The translations under genes and the position numbers were made by a program. A stretch of DNA of 64,000 nt, from assembly GCA_021788095.1 (NCBI GenBank), contig JAJYLB010000010.1, positions 38,348-102,347 on the forward strand. The letters are read 5' to 3'. The notes beneath the pieces were generated by a model. It made no database searches. It saw only the letters and a list, made by a program, of their open reading frames with translations, and was not told the DNA's origin. This document shows positions 10,274 through 20,025 of this stretch, one piece after another; position 1 is the first letter of the stretch, and each line of letters starts with the position of its first letter. This DNA comes from Acidobacteriota bacterium (lineage in GTDB: Bacteria > Acidobacteriota > Terriglobia > Acidiferrales > UBA7541).

Positions 10274-11500
10274 GTGAGGGTGGTCTCGAAGTGCACGGCG
10301 GGCTACCCGTTCCCTCTCGAGGAATCTCCAGCCCGACCCGTGAAATTCATCGTTGAAGCCATCGGTGTGAAAACCGGCGGAGGCGTTGCTGTCACGCGGC
10401 GCCTGGTCGGCAGCCTGGCCCGGTGCGAGCGGCACAAGTTCGTGGCTTTGCTTCCCGCCATTCCCGAGTACGCGCCCGGCGATACCGGCACGGTACCTGT
10501 CCTTCGCTTTCCTCCCGAGGCGAACTTGGCGCGGAGGCACCTGCTGCTGAATCGAACCGTTCCCCGGATTTGCAGGCGAGAGCAGGCCGACGCGCTTCTT
10601 TGCCTGGGCAATTTTCCGCCTGCAAAACCGCCCTGCCCCACGGTCGTGCTTCTGCAGAATGCGTGGTACGTGTACGACGACCGAACCGCCTGGCGCCGGC
10701 TGACTCTCCGCGAAATGTTCACCGTGCGTTACGGAAGGAGGTTGCTGGCCGCTCGTTCCGGAGCGGCGGGATACGTCGTGCAGACGCGGGTGATGAAGCG
10801 GCGCCTCGGGGCGCTTCAGGGTGGCTCGGGAGACGCTATCGCCGTCATTCCCACCGCGCTTCCGCCGCCGCCACCTTGCGCGCGCGCGGCTTTCGCCGGC
10901 CCGCACGACCCGTTTACGTTCCTTTGCCTGTCGCGCTACGCGGCGCACAAGAATTCCGAAATCCTGCTCGAGGCAGTCGAGATCCTGCGGAAACTGACTT
11001 CCGGGCGCTTCCGCTGCCTGCTGACTACGGCGCCCGACGAACATCCCGGAGCGCGGAAACTGCTGCGGAGAATCGACCGGCAGGGCTTGCAAGACCTGAT
11101 CGTCAATCGCGGGCCGGTGCCGCGCGGGAAAGCGGCGGAAATCTACGCGGAGGCAGACGCGCTTCTGCTGCCCACTCTGCTCGAATCCTACGGCCTTGCC
11201 TACGACGAAGCCATGCATTTCGGCAGGCCGATTCTGACGAGCGATCGCGAGTTTGCCCATGAACGCTGCCGGGACGCGGCGATCTATTTCGATCCGCTCG
11301 ATGCCGAAAGCGTGGCTCGAGCGATGGCCAGAACGATGGAGGACAGCGAGCTGCGCGTTCGGCTGGTGGCCAGCGGCAGGCGCATTGCCGCGGCGGCGCC
11401 CGGTTGGGAGGAAATCGCCGCGCAATTCGTGGATGTGCTCGAGCGTGCCGCAACTGGCAGGCCGATCCGGGATGCCGCGGCTGCCTCGCCCGAGGCGTAG
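10274..11500 (+). CDS. glycosyltransferase family 4
   Basis: 408 aa; FTFLCLSRYAAHKNSEILLEAVEIL, YAEADALLLPTLLESYGLAYDEAMHFGRPILTSDREFAHE. Confidence 0.85.
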   Translation: MRVVSKCTAGYPFPLEESPARPVKFIVEAIGVKTGGGVAVTRRLVGSLARCERHKFVALLPAIPEYAPGDTGTVPVLRFPPEANLARRHLLLNRTVPRICRREQADALLCLGNFPPAKPPCPTVVLLQNAWYVYDDRTAWRRLTLREMFTVRYGRRLLAARSGAAGYVVQTRVMKRRLGALQGGSGDAIAVIPTALPPPPPCARAAFAGPHDPFTFLCLSRYAAHKNSEILLEAVEILRKLTSGRFRCLLTTAPDEHPGARKLLRRIDRQGLQDLIVNRGPVPRGKAAEIYAEADALLLPTLLESYGLAYDEAMHFGRPILTSDREFAHERCRDAAIYFDPLDAESVARAMARTMEDSELRVRLVASGRRIAAAAPGWEEIAAQFVDVLERAATGRPIRDAAAASPEA

Positions 11501-11615
11501 TCTGCCGCGCCCGTTTGTGGGGAAGCGGTTTGCACCGCCATGCGGGCGAAGGGCCGACCGAAAATCGGCGGGATCCCCGGTTGACTCGATCAAGAAAAAC
11601 GCAAGGAGGAACAAG

Positions 11616-12569
11616 ATGGCGAAGGTGTTGGTTGTGGGAGGTGCGGGCTACCTCGGCGGCGCCGTCACGGAACTGCTGGCGGCAAAGAACGTTCCGTTCA
11701 CCGTCTATGACAGCCTGATCTATGAAGCGCACTATTTGAAGAAAGTCGATTTCGTTCGCGGAGACGTTCGCGACGAAGCCAAGCTCGGCTCGCTCTTGCC
11801 TGCCTACTCGCACGTGGTTTGGCTGGCGGCCCTGGTTGGCGACGGCGCGTGCGAGGTGAATCCCGCGCTCACCACTCGGGTCAATCAGGAGGCCGTCAAA
11901 TGGCTGGCGGATAACTTCTACGGGCGAATCGTCTTCACGTCGACCTGCTCGGTTTACGGGATCCACGATGGCCAACTCGAGGAAGACGCGCCCGTCCTCC
12001 CCCTCTCGCTTTACGCGAAAACGAAGCTCCAGGCCGAAAGCTACTTGAAGGCCGAAAACAGCCTGATTTTCCGGCTGGGAACCGCCTTCGGCGTTTCCGA
12101 TACCTATTCCCGCCCGCGGATGGATTTGGCCGTGAACTACATGACCGCCAACGCGCTCACCAAGGGCGAATTGGCGGTCTATGGCGGCGCCCAGTGGCGC
12201 CCGCTCATCCACGTCAAGGACATCGCTCAAGCCATTGTGGACAATCTCGAACGACCCGTGCGCGGCGTCTACAACCTGGCTTCGGTGAATCTCCAAATCA
12301 AGGAACTCGCTGCCATCATCAGCGCGATGACGGGCTGCAAGATCCGCTATGTCGACCAAAAATTCCAGGACCAGCGCGACTATCACGTGAGTGTGGCCAA
12401 GGCGCTTCGCGACGGCCTCTTCAATTCCCACACCCAGCGCACCATCGAAGACGGCGTGCGCGACATCATCGAGCTGGTCGGCTGGGGCCGGCTCAAGCAG
12501 ACGGAAAACGACGTCTACTTCAACGTTCGCCACATCGGGAACCTGCAAACCCATGGACAACTCGCCTAA
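11616..12569 (+). CDS. NAD-dependent epimerase/dehydratase (extended SDR)
   Basis: MAKVLVVGGAGYLGGAV Rossmann motif, YAKTKLQAE; ATG at 11616 preceded by AAGGAGGAACAAG. Confidence 0.9.
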   Translation: MAKVLVVGGAGYLGGAVTELLAAKNVPFTVYDSLIYEAHYLKKVDFVRGDVRDEAKLGSLLPAYSHVVWLAALVGDGACEVNPALTTRVNQEAVKWLADNFYGRIVFTSTCSVYGIHDGQLEEDAPVLPLSLYAKTKLQAESYLKAENSLIFRLGTAFGVSDTYSRPRMDLAVNYMTANALTKGELAVYGGAQWRPLIHVKDIAQAIVDNLERPVRGVYNLASVNLQIKELAAIISAMTGCKIRYVDQKFQDQRDYHVSVAKALRDGLFNSHTQRTIEDGVRDIIELVGWGRLKQTENDVYFNVRHIGNLQTHGQLA

Positions 12570-13011
12570 CGAGCCCAGCCTGATGGCGGGCGGTTTGGCC
12601 GTGGACGATCGCGGCCAAGTCACTTTCGTCAACGGTTTCGCGTTCGAGCGCGTTCGGCGCTTCTACCTGGTGGAGAATTTCTCCACGGAAACCGTGCGCG
12701 CCTTTCACGGGCACCGCAAGGAAGAAAAGTACGTCTTCGTGGTTTCCGGCAGCGCGCTGGTAGCGACCGCCGCTCTCGCCGATTCCGGCGAGCCCAAACC
12801 GGATGTCTCTCCGCGCCGCTTCGTTCTTTCCAGTCGCCAGCCGCGTATCCTCCATGTCCCGGCGGGCTACGCGAATGGCTTTCGAGCGCTCGAGCCCGGA
12901 ACCCGGATCCTCTTCCTTTCCACCGCAACGATCGAGGAATCCCAAAACGACGATTACCGCTTTCCTTACGACGCCTGGGGTGCGGACGTCTGGAAGGTGA
13001 AGCATTCCTGA
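12553..13011 (+). CDS. cupin-fold sugar isomerase/epimerase-like protein (RmlC/WxcM/CapF C-terminal-like)
   Basis: 152 aa; FNG-type cupin: VRAFHGHRKEEKYVFVVSGSALVATAAL...ILHVPAGYANGFRALEPGTRILFLS. Confidence 0.7.
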   Translation: MDNSPNEPSLMAGGLAVDDRGQVTFVNGFAFERVRRFYLVENFSTETVRAFHGHRKEEKYVFVVSGSALVATAALADSGEPKPDVSPRRFVLSSRQPRILHVPAGYANGFRALEPGTRILFLSTATIEESQNDDYRFPYDAWGADVWKVKHS

Positions 13012-13028
13012 ATCGCGAGGAGGCTCGC

Positions 13029-13913
13029 ATGAAGACGGTTGTACTCCTCGGCGCGACCGGCATGCTGGGCAGCGCCGTCTACGACGTGTTGAAAGACCGG
13101 TACCGGCTCGTCCTCGCCGTGCGCCATCCGGAGAAAATCGACTTGATCGAGCGCGCCTACGGTGGAACCGGAGAGCACAGCGTGCTGCCGTTCGACGTCG
13201 CGCGCTTGTACGAGGATTACGCGGCGAAGAAGGGACGGACCAACGAGCATTGGGAATCGCTGCTGGACGCGGCTGCGGGCGCCGAGGGCGTCATCAACGC
13301 CATTGGGGTGACCATTCCGTTTGTCCTGCGCGATCCGGCGCTCACCTTCTTCGTCAACGGCGCCTTCCCGCACGTGCTCGCGCGCGCGTTTGGGGAAAAG
13401 CTGATCCATATCACCACCGATTGCGTCTACGACGGTCAGGCGGGCTTCCCCTACGACGAGAACGCGCTCCCATCGCCGGTGGACCTCTATGGCGCTTCCA
13501 AGAGCCTGGGCGAGCCGGCTGAAGGATTGACTTTGCGCACCTCGATCGTGGGCCGCGAACTCGACGGCCGCACCGGCCTGCTCGAGTGGTTTCTGCAACA
13601 GGAAGGCCGCGAAATCACAGGGTTTGCCGAACATTATTGGAACGGGATGACCACCCATCAGTTCGGCCTGATTTGCCGGAAGATTCTCGAATCGCCGGGC
13701 TCGCTTCCCCGCCGGGGCGTTTACCACGTCTTCTCGGCGCCCGTATCCAAGTACGAGATGCTGCTCGCCTTCCAACGAAGATACGGCGTGAACTGCACGA
13801 TCCGCGCCGATCGCGCCCACAAGCTCAATCGAACGCTCGCCACGGTTCGGGACCTGAATTCCCGGCTCGCGATCCCCACATTCCCCGAAATGGTGGCTGC
13901 GCTGCCCAACTGA
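13029..13913 (+). CDS. RmlD-like NAD(P)-dependent sugar reductase (SDR)
   Basis: 294 aa; MKTVVLLGATGMLGSAVYDVLK, LIHITTDCVYDGQAGFPYDENALPSPVDLYGASKSLGE. Confidence 0.82.
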   Translation: MKTVVLLGATGMLGSAVYDVLKDRYRLVLAVRHPEKIDLIERAYGGTGEHSVLPFDVARLYEDYAAKKGRTNEHWESLLDAAAGAEGVINAIGVTIPFVLRDPALTFFVNGAFPHVLARAFGEKLIHITTDCVYDGQAGFPYDENALPSPVDLYGASKSLGEPAEGLTLRTSIVGRELDGRTGLLEWFLQQEGREITGFAEHYWNGMTTHQFGLICRKILESPGSLPRRGVYHVFSAPVSKYEMLLAFQRRYGVNCTIRADRAHKLNRTLATVRDLNSRLAIPTFPEMVAALPN

Positions 13914-13918
13914 CGCGA

Positions 13919-15205
13919 ATGTCGAAACGGCCTTTCACTCTCGTCACCCTGCTGGGCATTCGGCCGGACATCATCCGCCTCCACAAGCTCCTCCACCTGC
14001 TCGACGAAGGGCAGCGGCGACACGGCTACCGGCACTTCTACGTCCATTCGGGTCAGCACTTCGACGACGAATTGAGTGGGGTGTTTCACCGGGAACTGGG
14101 CGTCCGGTCCCCGGACGTGAACCTGCGCGTGGGCCAAACGCTTCGGAGGAGGGGCCGGACCGATTCCGTGCGCCAATCCGCGCTGCTCTTCGAGAGAACC
14201 GCCGCGATGCTCGACCGGCTGCGCCCCGACGCCGTTCTCTACCTCGGCGATACCAACACCGTGCTCTCCTCGCTCGTGGTCGCCAAGCGCAACGTCCCGG
14301 TCATCCACGTGGAGGGAGGGGGACGCAGCTTCGATTGGCGCATGCCGGAGGAGAAGAACCGGATCGCGATCGATCACCTCGCCGATCTCATTTACTGCTA
14401 TCTGGGCCGCTACAGGGAGATTCTGCTCGCGGAAGGGGTTGACGAGCGGCGGGTGGTGGTTGCCGGCAACATCATCGTGGATGCGCTCGAACGCTTCCTG
14501 CCCGCCGCGAAGAATAGTCCGGTCCTGGAACGGCTCGGTCTCGAGAGCGCGCGCTACGCCCTCTGCACGCTGCATCGGGAGGAGAACATCGAAAGCGCGG
14601 AGATCCTCGCCCGAAAATTGGAGGGCATTCGGGATCTCTCCGCCACCCTTCCGGTTGTCTTCCCGCTGATGCCGCGCGTTCGGGCGTGCCTGCGCCGATA
14701 CCGGCTCGAAGGAATCCTGAAAGGCTCCGCGGTCACCGTCACACGGCCGCTGGGGTTCCTCGAGTTCCTCAAGCTCGAACAGTCGGCGCGGCTGATCGTT
14801 ACCGATAGCGGCACCGTTCAGGAAGAGGCTTGCCTGCTTGGCATTCCCTGCCTCGTCACCCGCAGGTCCACCGAGCGGCCGGAAACCATCGCGGCGGGAG
14901 CCACCCTCCTCGCCGAACATGACTTGTGCCGCCATGCGCTTCGCCTGCTGCGCTGGGAACGGAGCTGGGACCGCGCGGTCCTGAATCCGATGGGGGGCAG
15001 CCCCAGCGAGCGAATCTACCGCGACCTCATCGCGAGAATCCGCTCGAATTTCTTCGAGCGATCCCGCGCGTTTGCCTGGGGGGAGGCGAACCGCTTCGTC
15101 CGCGAAGCCCATGGCATTTTCGATCGTCTTCCCGAGTCCGCTTGCCGGCTCGCCGGTTCGGTTCCCCGAGCCGGCGCCGCTACGCCCCTTCCATGCGAAT
15201 CCTGA
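13919..15205 (+). CDS. UDP-N-acetylglucosamine 2-epimerase family (WecB/FnlC-like)
   Basis: FTLVTLLGIRPDIIRLHKLL, VYLGDTNTVLSSLVVAKRNVPVIHVEGGGRSFDWRMPEEKNRIAIDHLAD, TLHREENIES, VTDSGTVQEEACLLGIPCLVTR. Confidence 0.92.
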   Translation: MSKRPFTLVTLLGIRPDIIRLHKLLHLLDEGQRRHGYRHFYVHSGQHFDDELSGVFHRELGVRSPDVNLRVGQTLRRRGRTDSVRQSALLFERTAAMLDRLRPDAVLYLGDTNTVLSSLVVAKRNVPVIHVEGGGRSFDWRMPEEKNRIAIDHLADLIYCYLGRYREILLAEGVDERRVVVAGNIIVDALERFLPAAKNSPVLERLGLESARYALCTLHREENIESAEILARKLEGIRDLSATLPVVFPLMPRVRACLRRYRLEGILKGSAVTVTRPLGFLEFLKLEQSARLIVTDSGTVQEEACLLGIPCLVTRRSTERPETIAAGATLLAEHDLCRHALRLLRWERSWDRAVLNPMGGSPSERIYRDLIARIRSNFFERSRAFAWGEANRFVREAHGIFDRLPESACRLAGSVPRAGAATPLPCES

Positions 15206-16488
15206 TCCTCGTCGACGCCTACCTGCCCAGCACCCGTTCCGGCGCCAAGCAAATCCACGATCTGGGCGTCGAATTCCGGCGCCAAGGCCACCAGGTCACC
15301 ATCCTCGCGCCCAGCCATGCCATCCCCGAGAGGCTGGACGCGCGCTGGGAAGACGGCTTGAACGTCCTTCGGGTCCGGATGGCCAATATCAAGCGCGCGA
15401 ATAGGGCTTTGCGCGCCTTCGAAGAGGCCCGGCTGCCGAAAAGGTTGTGGCGGCGGGCGGGAAGGCTCCTTCGAGAGAGTCCCTGCGATCTCGTGGTTTT
15501 CTACTCGCCCACGATTTTCTTCGGCGAACTCGTCCGCCGGCTGAAAGCGGAATACCGCTGTCCGGCCTACCTGATCCTCCGTGACATCTTTCCGCAATGG
15601 GCGGTGGACGTGGGAATCCTGCGGCAGGGCCCGGTTCTAGGCTACTTTCGGCGAAAGGAGCGCCAGCAGTATGCGGTCGCCGATACGATCGCCGTCCAGA
15701 GCCAAGCGGACCTCGCCTACTTTTCGCGCAACGTTCCCGTCACCGGCTCCCGGATCGAGCTTCTCTACAATTGGGCTTCGACGGAGGAGCGGAACGTACC
15801 CGTTACGAACTACCGGTGGCGGTTTGGGCTGCAAGACAAGGTCGTTTTCTTCTACGGCGGCAATCTCGGCGTGGCTCAGGACGTGGGCAACCTCATGCGG
15901 CTGGCCGCGAATGTGTCCCACGACAGCCGCATCTACTTCGTCATCGTCGGCGAGGGAACGTGCTCCGCCGAGTTGCGGCAAGCGATCGCCGCGCGCGGCT
16001 TGAAGAACCTCCTGCTTCTCCCTCCGGTCGACCAGCGAGAATACTTGGGTATGGCCGCGGAATTCGACGTCGGCCTCGTGACGCTCGACCGCCGCCTGCA
16101 GACGCACAACGTCCCGGGAAAGATTCTCAGTTACCTCTATTGGGGAATGCCCGTCCTCGCCAGCATCAATCCGGGGAACGACCTGTTTGCCATTCTGAGA
16201 GAAAGCCACGCCGGCTTCTGCCTGGCGAACGGAAACGACGCGGAGCTCGCGGCGGCAGCGCTAAAGCTCGCGGAAGATCCGGCGCTGCGAGCGGCCATGG
16301 GAAGGAACGGCCGGCGCTTGCTGGAACAGAAGTTCTCCGCGCGGGCGGCCGCCGACCAAATTCTGCGACCGTTCACTCGCCCCTCCCACACCGTGGAAGT
16401 CGCGCCCGCCGCCGCGGCTGTTGGCTTCCCTCCCATCCCGGCGAACTCGGCCGCAACTTCGAAAGCCTCGTGCTCCACCGACTCCTGA
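15193..16488 (+). CDS. glycosyltransferase family 4, WbuB-like
   Basis: MRILILVDAYLPSTRSGAKQIHDLGVEFRRQGHQVTILAPSH...; VPGKILSYLYWGMPVLASINPGNDL; resembles the WbuB group of putative fucosaminyl transferases. Confidence 0.8.
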   Translation: MRILILVDAYLPSTRSGAKQIHDLGVEFRRQGHQVTILAPSHAIPERLDARWEDGLNVLRVRMANIKRANRALRAFEEARLPKRLWRRAGRLLRESPCDLVVFYSPTIFFGELVRRLKAEYRCPAYLILRDIFPQWAVDVGILRQGPVLGYFRRKERQQYAVADTIAVQSQADLAYFSRNVPVTGSRIELLYNWASTEERNVPVTNYRWRFGLQDKVVFFYGGNLGVAQDVGNLMRLAANVSHDSRIYFVIVGEGTCSAELRQAIAARGLKNLLLLPPVDQREYLGMAAEFDVGLVTLDRRLQTHNVPGKILSYLYWGMPVLASINPGNDLFAILRESHAGFCLANGNDAELAAAALKLAEDPALRAAMGRNGRRLLEQKFSARAAADQILRPFTRPSHTVEVAPAAAAVGFPPIPANSAATSKASCSTDS

Positions 16489-18023
16489 TCGTTTTTCTGG
16501 CGAGCGGCGCCGCATCCGCCTTCCTGACGCGAGCGGTGCGCGACGTGGCTCGAGCCAAGGGCTGGCTCGATTCGCCCGATTCCCGCCGGCATCTCCACGG
16601 CACGCCCGTGCCCCGGCTGGGCGGCGTGGCGCTGTTCCTTACCGTCGTGGGCGTCGCGGGATTGGGAGTTGTCGCCCGCAGAGGGCTGGGGCTCACCTCG
16701 CTCCTCTCCTTACGAACGACTTTCGCGATCCTCGGCCCCGCCACGATCGTTTTTCTCGTTGGCCTCTACGACGATTTCCGCGCGCTGGGTCCCTACGCCA
16801 AGTTTGGCGCCCAGACCTTCGCAGCTTGCCTGCTCTATCTGGATGGCATCGGAATCCATAGATTCACGTTCCTGGCCCGTGGGAACGAACTCACTGCCGC
16901 CCTCGGCCTTCCGCTTACCATCCTCTGGGTCCTGCTGATCACCAATGCCTTCAACCTGATCGATGGTCTGGACGGGCTCGCGGCGGGTGCCGCGCTGTTT
17001 TCCGTGGTCGTTCTGCTCGTCGAATCGATGCTTGGGGGAAATCCCTTTACCGCGTTCCTCGGAGTGGCGCTCGCCGGCGCGATCGTGGGCTTCTTGCGAT
17101 TCAACTTCCATCCCGCGACGATTTTCCTCGGCGATAGCGGCAGCCTGTTCGTGGGGTTCCTGCTGAGCGCCCTGGCCCTCGCCGAATCGCAGAAGGCATC
17201 CACGATGGTGGCTGTTGCCATCCCCGTCGTTTGCTTGGGCTTGCCCATACTCGACGTGGCGATCGCCGTCGTGCGCCGATTCCTCAACGGCCGGCCGCTG
17301 TTCGAAGCCGACGGCGAGCATATTCACCACAAGCTGCTGAAACGGGGATTCCGCCAGCGGGACGCGGTACTGATCCTCTACGCCGTCTCGGCGGCTTTCG
17401 GGTTGCTCAGTCTGGGGTTGTTGCACGGCGGGGCAACCAGCGCGTTGGTTTTGATCGCCCTCGGCATCGGGCTTTCCGCGGGTTTGCCCCAACTGCGGTA
17501 TCTGGAATTCAAGGAGATGATCCGGGTTCTCCGCCGCACCACGGCGCAGAAACGCATTATCGCGACCAACCTGCACGTGCGCCGGGCGGCCGAAGCCCTC
17601 GCCTCGTGCCAGGACCTCTCGGAGATCTGCAGGATTCTTGCTGAGTCGCTCCGGGCAAGCGGGTTCGATGGGTTCGGCCTCAGGCTCCCGGCCTCGCGCA
17701 GATCGGCCTTGCCGCTCCCCGATCGGGCGAGACCGGGGTTCACGCGAGGGCTGAGCAGGTCGTGGACTCCCTGGGAACCGCTCGCTGCCGAGTGGGAACT
17801 GAAATTGGAGTTGGTCGATCGAGACGGCGCGCGATGCGGCTCGTTGTCCGTCTACAAGCGGCGCACGGCGAGACCGCTTCTCGTGGATATCAACCTGCTC
17901 GGCGATGGTTTCCGAACGGCTCTCGCCGGCGCCGTTCGCCGCGTCACCCGCGATCGCCAGGCAGCCTCGGCCCAGGCGGGCCCTGCGATGGTCTCCGAAC
18001 GCCCCAAGGCCGCGTCCGCCTAG
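16470..18023 (+). CDS. WecA/TagO-like undecaprenyl-phosphate glycosyl-1-phosphate transferase with extra C-terminal soluble domain
   Basis: NAFNLIDGLDGLAAGAALF, FNFHPATIFLGDSGSLFVGFLLSAL, PILDVAIAVVRRFLNGRPLFEADGEHIHHKLLKRG = MraY/WecA family; GTG start at 16470. Confidence 0.88.
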   Translation: MLHRLLIVFLASGAASAFLTRAVRDVARAKGWLDSPDSRRHLHGTPVPRLGGVALFLTVVGVAGLGVVARRGLGLTSLLSLRTTFAILGPATIVFLVGLYDDFRALGPYAKFGAQTFAACLLYLDGIGIHRFTFLARGNELTAALGLPLTILWVLLITNAFNLIDGLDGLAAGAALFSVVVLLVESMLGGNPFTAFLGVALAGAIVGFLRFNFHPATIFLGDSGSLFVGFLLSALALAESQKASTMVAVAIPVVCLGLPILDVAIAVVRRFLNGRPLFEADGEHIHHKLLKRGFRQRDAVLILYAVSAAFGLLSLGLLHGGATSALVLIALGIGLSAGLPQLRYLEFKEMIRVLRRTTAQKRIIATNLHVRRAAEALASCQDLSEICRILAESLRASGFDGFGLRLPASRRSALPLPDRARPGFTRGLSRSWTPWEPLAAEWELKLELVDRDGARCGSLSVYKRRTARPLLVDINLLGDGFRTALAGAVRRVTRDRQAASAQAGPAMVSERPKAASA

Positions 18024-18069
18024 CGTCGTCTTTTCGCTCACCCGCCGTCGCTCGAAATCACCCGCCACC

Positions 18070-19368
18070 GTGTCGCACTCCCACCCTTCTGCGACCCTCG
18101 GAATTCCCCTTCGCACTGGCCTCGCCCGCATCACTTTCCTCGCCGGCATTCTTGCACTTGCCCTGCCCGTGGCGTTCCTTTCTGCGAGGGCATGGATCGC
18201 GGAGCATTGGGCCTCGTCGGCCGACCCCGCGCTGTGGGGGAAGGCAGCCCGGCTCGAGCCGGAAAACGCGGACGATTGGCGGCTGCTCGGCCTCTACGAG
18301 CAGTGGCGCTTAGGAGATCAAGGCGTCGAGCAGGCCATCGGCTGCCTCCAAAGAGCCGTGCGGATCGATCCGCGATCGGCGACGCTGTGGATGGACCTCG
18401 CCGGCGCGTACGAGGCCTCGGGAGATGACGCTCGCGCCGGCGAATCGTATCGGGAAGCGCAAGCCGCGTATCCGCTCTCGGCAGAAGTCGCGTGGCGTTA
18501 TGGCAGCTTCCTGCTCTACCAAGGCCGCTTCTCGCAAGGCGACGCGCAAATGCAACGCGCGCTCCTCATCGAGCCCTCGCTCGCTCCGAGCGCGATTGCC
18601 GAGTGTTGGCAGACCAACCCGGATATAGGCGAGCTGCTCGACCGGGCGCTCCCCGCCCAGCCCCCGTATTACCTCGCCGCCGTCAATTTCTTCCTCTCGC
18701 AAAATCAGCTCGATCCCGCGCTCGCCGTATGGCGTCGCGAGCTGGCGCTCGGAATGCCTGTCGGCATGTCGCAAGCCGTGCCGCTCGTCGACGCGCTCAT
18801 CCGGCAAAACCGCCTGATGGAGGCGAGGCAAAGCTGGCAACAGGCGCTACGGGCCTCCGGCTGGCCGCGCGATCGGGGCCACGGGTCATCGCTTGTCTTC
18901 AACGGCGGGTTCGAGCATCAGATCGTCAACGGCGGATTCGGCTGGAGGGAGGTCCCCGCCGCGGGGGTCCGGTACGCGCGGGACTGCGTCGTTACCCATT
19001 CCGGCTCGCACTCGCTGCGCGTGGACTTCGGAGGCAGCGCCAACCTGGATTTTCAGAATGTGTTACAACTCGTGGCCGTACAGCCCCGAACGCGCTACCA
19101 CTTTTCCGCGTGGCTGCGCACGAAAGGGATTTCCACCGACCACGGCATTCGCTTCCAAATCTTCGATCCGCAGCACGAGTCGGAAGTGCAATTCCTCACC
19201 CCGAACATGATCGGCACGAATCCCTGGACGCTCGTCCAGGGCGATTTCACTACCGGAAAGGACACGCGGCTTCTCGAAGCCGCGCTGCGCCGCATCTTCA
19301 GTTGGAAATTCGATAACAAGATTCGCGGCACGGCTTGGGTGGACGACGTCGCTCTGTCCGCCAAATGA
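18070..19368 (+). CDS. signal-anchored TPR protein with C-terminal carbohydrate-binding-like (CBM4/9-type) domain
   Basis: TPR-like repeats (AIGCLQRAVRIDPRSATLWMDLAGAYEASGDDARAGESYREAQAAYP); C-term LVFNGGFEHQIVNGGFGWRE...GSHSLRVDFGG...VQPRTRYHFSAWLRTKG...TAWVDDVALSAK. Confidence 0.65.
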   Translation: MSHSHPSATLGIPLRTGLARITFLAGILALALPVAFLSARAWIAEHWASSADPALWGKAARLEPENADDWRLLGLYEQWRLGDQGVEQAIGCLQRAVRIDPRSATLWMDLAGAYEASGDDARAGESYREAQAAYPLSAEVAWRYGSFLLYQGRFSQGDAQMQRALLIEPSLAPSAIAECWQTNPDIGELLDRALPAQPPYYLAAVNFFLSQNQLDPALAVWRRELALGMPVGMSQAVPLVDALIRQNRLMEARQSWQQALRASGWPRDRGHGSSLVFNGGFEHQIVNGGFGWREVPAAGVRYARDCVVTHSGSHSLRVDFGGSANLDFQNVLQLVAVQPRTRYHFSAWLRTKGISTDHGIRFQIFDPQHESEVQFLTPNMIGTNPWTLVQGDFTTGKDTRLLEAALRRIFSWKFDNKIRGTAWVDDVALSAK

Positions 19369-19439
19369 CATTCGCCGCCGCAAGGGTAGTCGTAGGGGCG
19401 TGGGCGTCTCCCCCGCGGCCTTCGCCCGCAACCAAACCA

Positions 19440-20000
19440 CCGCACCGCCCCGACCCGGTCATTCCCGCGGAAGCGGGAATCCAGCCGTGTCCAAGATCGG
19501 GCGAGGAAACCCCGCCCCTACCGACGACTCTTCGACGCCGTTTGCAGCAGCGACACTTGCCTGCCCGCCGTAGCCTTGGCGAAGGCAGGTGTCCGCCCGC
19601 CTCTGTCGTGGCGCGGGCGTCCCGCCCGCGGCCTTTCCCTCGTTCCTCTCACCGGGACCCGCCCAGCAGGCGCCCAGGACAGCAAGCGGAAGCCTCATCG
19701 TTACAGTATGTAACACATGGGCGGCGGAAGAGAAGAAAAAGGGAAGGGCTCCATTCCTCACAAACTGCGACGAGCATAAAAATCATCTCCCTGAAAACAA
19801 ACTACTTAAACTCGCCAAATCCCGGCGCCCAGCGACGGGTTATCCCAACCCGCTTGGCCCGTTTCCTGTCAAGCGAGGTTGTAGGGGTGACCCTTGCAAT
19901 CGCCCGCCTCCGGGAGCCGAAACCCCGCCCCCCACGGGAGCGACGGGGCGTTGCGATTTTTGCACTCCGGTTCTTTCTCCCGGGGCCCGCCCGCTTTGGG
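19440..20000. repeat. cluster of short intergenic palindromic/dispersed-repeat-like modules
   Basis: CATTCCCGCGGAAGCGGGAATCC palindrome; GGCGAGGAAACCCCGCCCCTAC; CACTTGCCTGCCCGCCGTAGCCTTGGCGAAGGCAGGTG hairpin; GTAGGGGTGACCC module. Confidence 0.55.
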
Positions 20001-20025
20001 TCAACAATCCAGGTAAAAAGGTGAG

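Noticed and set aside
9905-18149. Long antisense ORFs (e.g. 9905..11614 -, 11103..12632 -, 13721..15112 -, 16710..18149 -)
   Set aside because: Shadow ORFs of well-supported + strand genes in GC-rich DNA; compositionally R/P/G-rich with no recognisable motifs.
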